Shown piece after piece: positions 6,276 to 13,135 of a stretch of DNA of 13,543 nucleotides (the stretch's first letter is position 1; each line of letters opens with the position of its first letter). Under the pieces are notes generated by a model. That model saw nothing but the letters and a program-made list of their open reading frames with translations. It had not been told where the DNA came from and searched no databases. The DNA comes from Candidatus Hydrogenedentota bacterium (GTDB lineage Bacteria > Hydrogenedentota > Hydrogenedentia > Hydrogenedentales > SLHB01), in the NCBI GenBank assembly GCA_029262095.1, contig JAJDAB010000672.1:1-13543 (forward strand). The letters are read 5' to 3'. Both the position numbers and the translations under genes were made by a program.

Positions 6276-7511
6276 ATGAAGACCGCACTCGTAGCAGGCG
6301 CCTCCGGACTCGCGGGACGCGCAATGGTCGACCACCTCCTTCATGTTGGTCGCTTCAACGTTCTCGCACTGGCGCGTCGTGCGGATGACCTCTTTCAAAA
6401 TGTCGAAGGCGTCACACCCCTAGCGTGCGATCTGCTGGACGCGGCATCCGTGTCAGCCGCGTTGGCGCCCTACGATGTCAACTACCTATTCTATACTGCG
6501 GTGTACACGGGCAAGGGCGGTGTCGCGAACTTCGCGCCCAAGTCGGACACGGAATTACGGTTTACACAGTTCGCAATGCGCGGCATGAAATGGCCTGCTC
6601 GGTTGGCCGCGGGTCTAATACCGAACACGTTCTTCAACTTGTTTCATAACGTAGCGGGCGGCGGCGAGTCCGAGAACAATCGTTCGATGATGAAAAACGT
6701 GATCGACGCTTGCCGTGGAACGGATTCCCATCTGGAGCATGTCACGCTGCTAACCGGCGGCAAGTATCATGGTCATCATCTCGGTCCGCGATTTTATGCC
6801 GGTTATCATTCACCCATTGAAGAACACTTCCCTCGACCGCCGGGGCAGAATTGGTACTACGCGGTCGAAGACTACGTCGCGGAAAGCCAGGCCCAAGACC
6901 AGACGTGGCACTACACGACCTTGCGTCCGTCTTCCATCATGGGGTTCGCTACAGGATCGCCGTATAACCTGGGTACGAGCTTGGCGGTCTATGCATCCAT
7001 CCGGAAACAACGAGGCGAATCCCTATTGCTCCCGGCCGGCCCAGCCAGTCAGATGTGCGACATCGAGTTTAGCCCCGCGGAATGCATCGCGGACATGATG
7101 CTCTGGTCGACCGAAGAAACCCGATGCCGGAACGAAGCGTATAACGCGTCGTATGGTGCCCGGACCTGTTGGCGCGACGTCTGGCAAGACCTTGCCGATT
7201 TTTTCGACATGCCTGCGGAGTACACCGATCGCGCGCAGTGCGTGGGTCAGATTACGCGGGGCTACGCGGACACGTGGCGCGAAATGTGTTCACGCTACGA
7301 TCTCGCGTACCCCGAATTCGGGGAGGTGTGCGCGACCGCTTTCCTCGACCAACAATTCATCATTGACTGGGACGCGGGGTACAGCCCAAAGAAGTCACGC
7401 GCGCACGGCTATTCAAAATCGACTGAACCACGCGCGATGTTCCACAAGCTCTTTGATGACTTGGTGGAACACCGCGTGATTCCTGATCCTAAAGATATCG
7501 GCGCGGATTAG
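6276..7511 (+). CDS. PRISE-type short-chain dehydrogenase/reductase (progesterone 5-beta-reductase/iridoid-synthase-like)
   Basis: A 411-residue NAD(P)-dependent reductase. The Rossmann start ALVAGASGLAGRAMVDHLL (4-22) carries the GxSGxxG nucleotide-binding motif, with ALARR (31-35) after the second strand. Several later landmarks match the PRISE subgroup rather than ordinary extended SDRs: LLTGGKYH (158-165) with Lys163, NWYYAVED (192-199) with Tyr194 aligned to the PRISE catalytic Tyr of the FYYxxED motif, and HYTTLRPSSIMGF (212-224). Known PRISE enzymes reduce activated C=C bonds of enones with NADPH; the bacterial substrate is unknown. There is no strong ribosome site before the ATG at 6276, but the Rossmann motif fixes the start well. 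It follows the PHP gene by 35 bases, probably in one operon. It converges on the aquaporin gene, whose stop is at 7547. Confidence 0.82.
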   Translation: MKTALVAGASGLAGRAMVDHLLHVGRFNVLALARRADDLFQNVEGVTPLACDLLDAASVSAALAPYDVNYLFYTAVYTGKGGVANFAPKSDTELRFTQFAMRGMKWPARLAAGLIPNTFFNLFHNVAGGGESENNRSMMKNVIDACRGTDSHLEHVTLLTGGKYHGHHLGPRFYAGYHSPIEEHFPRPPGQNWYYAVEDYVAESQAQDQTWHYTTLRPSSIMGFATGSPYNLGTSLAVYASIRKQRGESLLLPAGPASQMCDIEFSPAECIADMMLWSTEETRCRNEAYNASYGARTCWRDVWQDLADFFDMPAEYTDRAQCVGQITRGYADTWREMCSRYDLAYPEFGEVCATAFLDQQFIIDWDAGYSPKKSRAHGYSKSTEPRAMFHKLFDDLVEHRVIPDPKDIGAD

Positions 7512-7546
7512 ATGCGCGATGCGATTTTTCAGTTTGTGCGTGCGGG

Positions 7547-8239
7547 CTATTCGTCGGCACTACCGATGATAAATCGATAGACTGCTGCGCCGATGGCGGC
7601 ACCGGCGATCGGCGCTACCCAGAACAACCAGAGTTGCGTGATCGCCCAATCTCCGACGAACAGTGCGACGCCCGTACTGCGTGCCGGGTTCACCGAAGTG
7701 TTCGTGACGGGAATGCTGATTAAGTGGATCAAGGTCAGCCCGAGGCCAATCGCGATCGGTGCGAATCCTTGGGGTGCGCGTGAATCGGTCGCGCCCATGA
7801 TAATGAGCAGAAACATCATTGTCATGACGATTTCGCAGACCAACGCGGCCACTAGTGAGTAGCCGCCGGGTGAATGTTCGCCGTATCCGTTCGATGCGAA
7901 TCCGGCGGCGACGTCAAATCCCGCTTGGCCGCTTGCGATCACGTAGAGAACACCGGCGCCGGCGATTGCGCCAATCACCTGCGCGATGATGTAGGGCGGG
8001 AGCTGTTTCACGTCGAAACGGCCGCCGACGCAAAGCCCGATCGAGACGGCCGGATTTAGGTGACAGCCCGATATATGGCCGATTGTGAAAGCCATAGTCA
8101 GGACGGTCAGGCCGAACGCGAATGAAACGCCGAGTAGCCCGATTCCAACATCCGGAAACGCGGCAGCCAACACGGCGCTACCGCAACCCCCGAGTACTAG
8201 CCAAAACGTCCCGAAACTTTCCGCAATATATTTTTTCAT
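7547..8239 (-). CDS. aqpZ: aquaporin Z (MIP-family water channel)
   Basis: A 230-residue inner-membrane channel, normal length for AqpZ, with six membrane helices and two half-helices. The two NPA boxes are present: HLNPAVS (NPA 62-64) and SVNPARS (NPA 184-186). The selectivity-filter residues fit a water-specific pore: Phe42 (FAFGLTVLTM), His172 (LIHLIS), Thr181 and Arg187. Spacing between the last three is the same as in E. coli AqpZ (174, 183, 189). This argues against a glycerol facilitator. The ATG at 8239 follows a purine-rich GGAGAGGG stretch. The gene is on the same strand as the flavin-binding protein upstream but separated by 187 bases, so it may have its own promoter. It is unrelated in function to its neighbours. 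Confidence 0.96.
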   Translation of the reverse strand: MKKYIAESFGTFWLVLGGCGSAVLAAAFPDVGIGLLGVSFAFGLTVLTMAFTIGHISGCHLNPAVSIGLCVGGRFDVKQLPPYIIAQVIGAIAGAGVLYVIASGQAGFDVAAGFASNGYGEHSPGGYSLVAALVCEIVMTMMFLLIIMGATDSRAPQGFAPIAIGLGLTLIHLISIPVTNTSVNPARSTGVALFVGDWAITQLWLFWVAPIAGAAIGAAVYRFIIGSADE

Positions 8240-8356
8240 CCACCCTCTCCCAGTTGCCCCGACCGTTTCGGAAGTATGGACGACACTAGAGGTGTACGCA
8301 ATAACGGGGATATTGAGAGCTATGGATTGGACTCATGATCCCTGACATCCCCCTTG

Positions 8357-8372
8357 CCCCCTTCAAAGGGGG
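8357..8372. repeat. short G/C palindrome CCCCCT-TCAA-AGGGGG
   Basis: CCCCCT (8357-8362) and AGGGGG (8367-8372) form a 6-bp stem with a 4-base loop, in the gap between the flavin-binding gene and aqpZ. Short C-run/G-run palindromes of this kind often occur as dispersed intergenic repeats in large bacterial genomes. There is no T-tract on either side, so it is not a standard terminator. The rest of the 8240-8426 gap shows only a weak promoter-like pair for aqpZ on the minus strand. Confidence 0.4.
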
Positions 8373-8426
8373 AACCTTGTGCAGTGCAACCCGGGGACAT
8401 AGGTAACACTTAGATTCGAAAAATCT

Positions 8427-9077
8427 CTAGCGAAATGATTCTAGGTATTCGGGAACCGGTGTCGCGGGGTCCAACAGAGAATCCGGTTCGACGGGTCCTA
8501 GCTGTTCACGAATGGGCACGACGCCGGCCCAAACCGTTTCCGTCATGTCCTCCTCCAAATCGATTGGACCACCCTCGCGGACTTTTGCCGACGCCGAATC
8601 GATATGCACGGAGGCGACGGCGGTTGCCGCTAGTTCTTTTTCTGTGGTGGCGCGCAGCTCGGTCCAACGTCCGGGAACGATTTTTTCTGTAAATAATTCC
8701 AATACACTCATTTTTTCGTCGGGGTCTTCGATTGGTCTTCCGGTCCCAAACACGACTGCGGATCGGTAATTGGCGGAGTGATGCAATGCAGACCGTGCTA
8801 ACACCAGGCCATCGACAAGCGTGCAGGTGATACAGATGGGCTCGCCGCTCGCAGCGTATTGCATCAGCCGGCTGGCTTTCGCGCCATGTAGCAGAATCTC
8901 TTCGCCCATACGCGCATGCAGGGTTGGGATGACGAACGGCCGCGTTCCTTCTAGAAAGCCCACGTGGCATATTCGCGCTGCGTCGATGATGCCGTGAACT
9001 GTTGCTCTATCGTATGCACCACGTTTCGCCGAACGGCGAACGCGACTGTGATCGGTGATCGGGTATTTGTCGGCCAT
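8427..9077 (-). CDS. pyridoxamine 5'-phosphate oxidase-family flavin-binding protein (NimA-like split barrel)
   Basis: A 216-residue cytoplasmic protein of the flavin-binding split-barrel superfamily, in the group annotated as pyridoxamine 5'-phosphate oxidase-related. Recognisable stretches are RGAYDRATVHGIIDAARICHVGF-like (19-41), PFVIPTLHAR (47-56), LHGAKASRLM (63-72), DGLVLARSALHHSANYRSAVVFG (89-111), PGRWTELR (135-142) and VWAGVVPI (182-189). These form the FMN-type cofactor pocket of this family; the reaction is not known, and true PNPOx activity is unlikely. The frame can be extended to a GTG at 9092, but the ATG at 9077 has an excellent GGAGGA ribosome site six bases upstream, and that site lies inside the extension. 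It is the first gene of its strand group towards aqpZ. Confidence 0.88.
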   Translation of the reverse strand: MADKYPITDHSRVRRSAKRGAYDRATVHGIIDAARICHVGFLEGTRPFVIPTLHARMGEEILLHGAKASRLMQYAASGEPICITCTLVDGLVLARSALHHSANYRSAVVFGTGRPIEDPDEKMSVLELFTEKIVPGRWTELRATTEKELAATAVASVHIDSASAKVREGGPIDLEEDMTETVWAGVVPIREQLGPVEPDSLLDPATPVPEYLESFR

Positions 9078-9116
9078 CACGACTCCTCCCACGCTTTGCT
9101 TTGGCTGGACACTGCT

Positions 9117-9126
9117 TTGTATACAA
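9117..9126. promoter_or_regulatory. 10-base perfect palindrome TTGTATACAA upstream of the flavin-binding gene
   Basis: TTGTATACAA is a perfect palindrome 40 bases upstream of the ATG at 9077. On the minus strand it includes TATACA, a possible -10 box, although no good -35 box is placed for it. It could be a small operator. A ten-base palindrome can occur by chance, so support is limited. Confidence 0.3.
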
Positions 9127-9160
9127 GCGAGTGATTATGCACACCGGTCGTGGGAGCCGC

Positions 9161-9175
9161 GAATCGCGGAAAAAT
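9161..9175. repeat. palindrome CCGCGAATCGCGG just after the stop of the small secreted-protein gene
   Basis: CCGCG and CGCGG arms surround AAT, a few bases beyond the stop (9179) of the minus-strand small protein. It could form a compact hairpin at the 3' end of that mRNA. On the minus strand the T-run precedes rather than follows the stem, so it is not a standard intrinsic terminator. Confidence 0.3.
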
Positions 9176-9178
9176 AGA

Positions 9179-9589
9179 TTAGTCCGGAACGTAATCCGCG
9201 ATAAAAGTACCGGTGTACGCTTGATCAACTTCATGGAAGAATCGCCCTTCGAGGTGGTTCGATTCTGTTACTCTGGCTTCGTACCAAATACGTTGATCGC
9301 TTTGGTTCATGTAGAACGCGAAACCGTTTTGCGTCCATGAGAGCGGAACGGAGAGAGACGATCCTGGGCCGTAGTATTCGTCACCGATTCCGGTGGGTAG
9401 AAGCTTGACACCTGCCTCGATGACCCTGTTAACCCCGGACCCTCCCGCATCTTTCCATGTGATTGTAAATGCCCAATTGCCCGGCTGAATGAGTGGTTGT
9501 GAGTCGGACGCGTTTTCTTCCGGCGGACATCCGGAGCCGGCTGCCGCGAAAAGCAGGAAAACTGTGAGCGTACCGAGGTTCTTCTTCAC
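9179..9589 (-). CDS. small secreted (probable lipo-) protein of unknown function, paralogue A
   Basis: A 136-residue protein I do not recognise. It begins with a signal sequence (MKKNLGTLTVFLLFAAAGSG) ending at Cys21; Ser-Gly before the Cys suggests a lipoprotein site, although the -3 residue is Gly rather than Leu/Val/Ile. The mature part is rich in aromatic and beta-strand-like stretches: GNWAFTITWKDAGG (37-50), SLSVPLSWTQNGFAFYMNQ (78-96) and HLEGRFFHEV...YTGTFIADYV (112-134). The start is GTG at 9589 with GAGGAG six bases upstream; the nearby ATG is out of frame. It appears homologous to the adjacent upstream protein (9611-10036), 21 bases away on the same strand, so the pair probably arose by tandem duplication and is co-transcribed. 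A beta-sheet-rich fold is inference. Confidence 0.72.
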   Translation of the reverse strand: MKKNLGTLTVFLLFAAAGSGCPPEENASDSQPLIQPGNWAFTITWKDAGGSGVNRVIEAGVKLLPTGIGDEYYGPGSSLSVPLSWTQNGFAFYMNQSDQRIWYEARVTESNHLEGRFFHEVDQAYTGTFIADYVPD

Positions 9590-9610
9590 AACATGCTCCT
9601 CTTGCAGACG

Positions 9611-10036
9611 CTATGCGGTCGCCATGACCAAGGTGTCTGAAATCAGGTTTTGGTCGATACTGTCCAGCCGCCAGGCGACGAAGGTTCCGCCGAGGTTTGC
9701 ATCGTCGGGTGTGTAATAGGCGCCTTGCACGTATTTCGGGGACACGGCGGTTCCGGAATATACGAAGAGCAATCCGCTTCCCGCGAGCTGTTCCATGCGG
9801 AAATCGTCGCCGGTCTGCTGCCATCTCGCGACTTGCAGTGTGACGCCGCCCTCTGTGTCGCCCTCGCGGGTGGACCCGTCATCGACCAAATCGATTCGAA
9901 ACTCTGAACGATCACCGCCTGCGGCCGATCGTGTAAGTACGCGCCACGGTCCCGCACAGAGCCGCCGATTCCTGCTTCGGTTTGAAAACGGTAGTACGGA
10001 TGCCATCACAGATTCGCCTATCAACGCTTGATTCAT
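9611..10036 (-). CDS. small protein of unknown function, paralogue B
   Basis: A 141-residue unrecognised protein. Its body aligns with the downstream neighbour: GPWRVLTRSAAGG (29-41) with GNWAFTITWKDAGG; W72-QQTGDDFRMEQ83 with W85-TQNGFAFYMNQ96 (shared W.Q.G..F.M.Q); and YVQGAYY...LGGTFVAW (102-122) with HLEGRFF...YTGTFIAD. Unlike the neighbour it has no hydrophobic signal peptide: residues 1-28 are basic and polar (SNRSRNRRLCAG), so it is predicted to stay in the cytoplasm or to have lost its export signal. The ATG at 10036 has GGAGG about 10 bases upstream, a slightly long spacing; Met11 is an alternative. The upstream gap of 238 bases is shared with the divergent MATE gene. Confidence 0.68.
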   Translation of the reverse strand: MNQALIGESVMASVLPFSNRSRNRRLCAGPWRVLTRSAAGGDRSEFRIDLVDDGSTREGDTEGGVTLQVARWQQTGDDFRMEQLAGSGLLFVYSGTAVSPKYVQGAYYTPDDANLGGTFVAWRLDSIDQNLISDTLVMATA

Positions 10037-10160
10037 AGTGCTTGATCCTCCGCCAAGTCTTAAGCAAACGACGGGCCATTAATGTGAATTGGATACCGAA
10101 TGGTTTGCCCTTAAAAGACTTACGATTATTTAGTCATTCGGGAGATACTTGGTCTCATTG

Positions 10161-10207
10161 GCCAGAATCCAGAACGTGGACTCTATGCGTCCACGTTCGT
10201 GGCTGGC
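10161..10207 (+). promoter_or_regulatory. strong hairpin in the presumed MATE-gene leader
   Basis: GAACGTGGAC (10172-10181) and GTCCACGTTC (10189-10198) are perfect 10-base arms around a 7-base loop. Pairing extends outward after a single bulged G (10199): CCA (10169-10171) with TGG (10200-10202), then, past bulge AAT, GCCAG (10161-10165) with CTGGC (10203-10207). In total 18 pairs fold over 47 bases, ending 67 bases before the MATE start. It is followed by no immediate T-tract. A possible upstream promoter is TTGGAT (10089-10094), 17 bases, TAAAAG (10112-10117), which is weak. An RNA switch, attenuator part or operator are all possible; function is unknown. Confidence 0.5.
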
Positions 10208-10274
10208 GAATGCGCATCAGGCTAGGCACAATAGGCGTCTTTTCGTGTCTCCCCCAGATCGTGCCCGGAATTCG

Positions 10275-11654
10275 ATGACTGACCGCAAACAAGAACTCGC
10301 CGAAGCGCCCATCGGGTCGCTTATCGTCCGCTATGCGATCCCGCCGATGATCGCGTTGTTTGTCAGTGCGTTGTACAACGTCGTCGATGCCATTTTCGTT
10401 GGGCAGGGTCCAGGAACGCTGGCGCTCGCGGGTCTGGCGATCTGTTTTCCGATTCAGATGACGATCATGGCCGCGGCGATGGGTGTTGGTGTTGGGACCG
10501 CCTCCGTCGTGTCCCGATGTCTGGGTTCTAAGGATCAACGCCGTGCCGAGCGGGCAGCGGGCACCTCGTTTGCAGTCACCGGCGTAATCGCGATTTTCAT
10601 CAACGCGTTAGGGTTATTGTTCATCGATCCGCTATTGAAAACGTTTGGAGCAACCGAGGCGGTGCTCCCATACGCGAGAGATTATCTGTCCATAGTGTTG
10701 TTTGGTTCCTTTTTTTTGAGCATCGCCGTGTCATCGCACAATGTCGCCCGGTCTGAAGGTAATGTTCGAATCGCAATGACGAGTATGATCGTTGGTGCGG
10801 TCGTGAATCTCGTGCTCGATCCCATTTTCATCTTTGGCCTGGATATGGGTATACGCGGCGCGGCCATTGCCACGGTGATCGCCAATGTATGTTCGTTCAC
10901 GTTCATCTGCACATACTTTGTGCGCGGGAAGTCGACGCTGAAAATTACGCCGCGCGATCTCATCCCCGATGTGAGTGTGCTCCCCGGTGTGTTCGCGATT
11001 GGCAGCGGTGTCTTCGTGTCCATGGTCGCGGGAAATCTCATGGCCATTCCCGTTAACGGAATCATCCGTGAATATGGCGAAGACGTACACTTTGCCATCA
11101 TGGGTATCATCAACCGGTCCATGATGTTTTTCTTCATGCCGATCTATGGTCTCGTCCAAGGACTCCAGCCCATCATCGGCTTCAATTATGGCGCACGGGA
11201 CTACGCGCGCGTTACGGAAGCCGTGCGCAAAGCCGCGCTTTACGCCTCGGTGCTTTCCTTTATTGCTTTTTCGATTTTGATGATCGCGCCACACGCGGTG
11301 TTATCCATTTTCAGCCGAGACGCCGAGCTAATTCGCGAAGGCACTCCCATTATGCGGATAGTGATTCTTGTCATGCCTTTTGTCGGATTTCAGATGGTCG
11401 GTGGCAGTCTCTTTCAATCGTTGGGCAGGGCGAGGCCGGCATTTGTGCTCACGTTGTCGCGCCAAGTGTTGCTGTTGCTGCCGCTTGTATTCGTCTTGCC
11501 GCGCTACTACGGACTCCAGGGTCTTTGGTTCTCGTTTCCGATCGCGGACACGATTGCGTTTCTCATGACCGCTGCGTGGGTGTGGTTCGAAATGCGCGCG
11601 TTGGGGCGACGCACGGAGTCGCCGATGGAGTTGGCCGAGGAAATCGCTAGCTAA
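10275..11654 (+). CDS. MATE-family multidrug efflux transporter (MepA-like)
   Basis: A 459-residue inner-membrane protein with about 12 membrane helices in two related halves; MATE pumps export organic cations and drugs in exchange for Na+ or H+. The first helix carries YNVVDAIFVGQGPG (34-47), the typical MATE motif, followed by GVGVGTASVVSRCLG. In the second half, GLVQGLQPIIGFNYGARDY is the matching signature and points to the MepA-like branch. I start at the ATG at 10275 (MTDRKQELAEAPIG), not the frame opening at 10149: the upstream 42 residues are polar and arginine-rich, overlap the leader hairpin, and have no counterpart in the family. The ribosome site (GGAA) is weak. The acyltransferase gene follows about 100 bases later on the same strand. 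Confidence 0.93.
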   Translation: MTDRKQELAEAPIGSLIVRYAIPPMIALFVSALYNVVDAIFVGQGPGTLALAGLAICFPIQMTIMAAAMGVGVGTASVVSRCLGSKDQRRAERAAGTSFAVTGVIAIFINALGLLFIDPLLKTFGATEAVLPYARDYLSIVLFGSFFLSIAVSSHNVARSEGNVRIAMTSMIVGAVVNLVLDPIFIFGLDMGIRGAAIATVIANVCSFTFICTYFVRGKSTLKITPRDLIPDVSVLPGVFAIGSGVFVSMVAGNLMAIPVNGIIREYGEDVHFAIMGIINRSMMFFFMPIYGLVQGLQPIIGFNYGARDYARVTEAVRKAALYASVLSFIAFSILMIAPHAVLSIFSRDAELIREGTPIMRIVILVMPFVGFQMVGGSLFQSLGRARPAFVLTLSRQVLLLLPLVFVLPRYYGLQGLWFSFPIADTIAFLMTAAWVWFEMRALGRRTESPMELAEEIAS

Positions 11655-11755
11655 TCGCGCGCCGGATAGCGATCGTTCGGAATCACATTCGGTCGCGGTA
11701 TTCGTTGCAGCCTTACTATTCGCCGCCGCGCGATAGGGTTGCTAAACTTCTCTTC

Positions 11756-13132
11756 ATGTCACCGGAACGTCTATCCAAATTCGACGCCATCTTTTACTAC
11801 ACGGACAATCGTCGCGTAGCCATGCAAATTGGAGTTGGATTGCCGGTCGATGGGCCGGTCGATGTCGAGCGTTATGTCCGGTGGGTCACGCCGCGCATAA
11901 ACGGCATGCCGAAACTACGCATGCAATTGACACCGGCTCCCTTCGGATTGCAACGCCCTGCATGGACGTCCGCCGATCATTTTGACATTTCGCGCCACGT
12001 TCTCGCCCATGAAATGCCGTCGCCCGGCGACGACGAACAACTTCGACGACTGGTCGAAGGTTTGATTTATGAACGATTGCCCCACGATGTTCCGTTGTGG
12101 CGGCTCCACATTATCAATGGATGCGAGGATGGCAACGCGATGTTGCTCTTGCACACCCACCATTGCATGGCCGATGGCGAAGGCATCATTGAGATATTCA
12201 ACGTCTTGCTCGAGGCGCAGCCGGTCGGCGAATCGTCTGCACCGCGTGCGAGCAAGGCGGGTCTATCCCGCGAAGCACATGCGGACCGCCCGTTGCATGG
12301 AGTGCGTGCCATGTTTTCTCGCGATGGCCGTCGTCGCCTCGGCGTATTGGCGCGTTACGCCCGTGCGCGTGGTCCTCGGTTTCCATTTACTCGACCTGCT
12401 AGCGGGCGGATGAATATTGCGTGGCGACGCCTTTCGTTGAAGACGTTGCAGACAATCAGTCGCGCGTATGAAACGACGGCCACGGATGTTGTCCTTGCGA
12501 GTCTGGGCGCGGCAGTCGATACGTACGCGGCACAGCGAAACGTTGAGGTAAAGGGAAGGAGTTTGCTGCTGCAAATCCCGGCGAACGTCCGCTTACCGGA
12601 CCGGTACGGCGAATTGGGCAACGAGCTTACGATGTTGCCGGGCGTCGTTCCCTTGGGCATTGAAGATCCAGTTGAACGACTTCAGCGTGTTGCGGCTTAT
12701 AACCGCGAGTTGAAGGAATTAGACATGGCGACGGTCATCCACGGAATGATGGGCGCGGCGTTTGGTCTGGCCACGCCGCCGGGTCAGGCACTGTTGTGCA
12801 AGACGATGGTTTCGAAGCCGTTCCTTCACATGGCGAGAATGACGGGGTTGCCGCCGCAGGAACACGCGCTCATGTCGAGTGTCGTGATGCCGTCGCTGAG
12901 ATACTCGATAGCAGGGCAATCGATCACCGGCATCATCAACCTGATTGCCTGTCAATTCAACATGGGCTTTGCGTTTTCGCCGGTGACCTACGATGGTGGA
13001 GTAATGCTTACGTTGTCCGTGGACGCGGAAAACTTTGGTAACCCGGACGCGTTTATGGACGATACGATGTCGGGTATCGAAGAGTTACACGAGCGCGCTT
13101 CCAGCGCAACGGGAAACGTCTCTGGTGTGTAG
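11756..13132 (+). CDS. wax ester synthase/diacylglycerol acyltransferase (WS/DGAT) family protein
   Basis: A 458-residue acyltransferase. These enzymes join acyl-CoA to diacylglycerol or long-chain alcohols, making storage triacylglycerol or wax esters at the cytoplasmic membrane. The catalytic HHxxxDG motif is intact as HHCMADG (135-141), preceded by the conserved PLW (113-115). The C-terminal region has the family's second domain, including GNELTMLP and MSSVVMPSLRYSIAG, where mycobacterial enzymes have SNVPGP; here this loop is altered. The family start pattern (LS..D..F......M..G) is matched by MSPERLSKFDAIFYYTDN from the ATG at 11756; a TTG at 11705 would add 17 unlikely residues. No ribosome site is visible before the ATG. 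The stop lies three bases from the stop of the convergent hydrolase gene. Confidence 0.9.
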   Translation: MSPERLSKFDAIFYYTDNRRVAMQIGVGLPVDGPVDVERYVRWVTPRINGMPKLRMQLTPAPFGLQRPAWTSADHFDISRHVLAHEMPSPGDDEQLRRLVEGLIYERLPHDVPLWRLHIINGCEDGNAMLLLHTHHCMADGEGIIEIFNVLLEAQPVGESSAPRASKAGLSREAHADRPLHGVRAMFSRDGRRRLGVLARYARARGPRFPFTRPASGRMNIAWRRLSLKTLQTISRAYETTATDVVLASLGAAVDTYAAQRNVEVKGRSLLLQIPANVRLPDRYGELGNELTMLPGVVPLGIEDPVERLQRVAAYNRELKELDMATVIHGMMGAAFGLATPPGQALLCKTMVSKPFLHMARMTGLPPQEHALMSSVVMPSLRYSIAGQSITGIINLIACQFNMGFAFSPVTYDGGVMLTLSVDAENFGNPDAFMDDTMSGIEELHERASSATGNVSGV

Positions 13133-13135
13133 TCG

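Noticed and set aside
8506..8970. 154-codon second frame on the same strand as the flavin-binding gene
   Set aside because: Arginine-rich out-of-frame translation of the same DNA; the other frame matches a known family throughout.
9161..9179. CCGCGAATCGCGG followed by AAAAA as an intrinsic terminator
   Set aside because: The A-run is on the plus strand after the stem. For the minus-strand gene it would be a T-run before the stem, the wrong order, and no plus-strand gene ends here.
10149..10274. 42-residue N-terminal extension of the MATE protein
   Set aside because: Polar, arginine-rich, overlaps the leader hairpin and precedes a typical MATE start at 10275.
10682..11294. Long minus-strand reading frames opposite the MATE gene (151 and 187 codons)
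   Set aside because: Antisense to a well-supported transporter; their translations are repetitive and rich in His, Asp and Arg or Thr and Met, with no recognisable domain.
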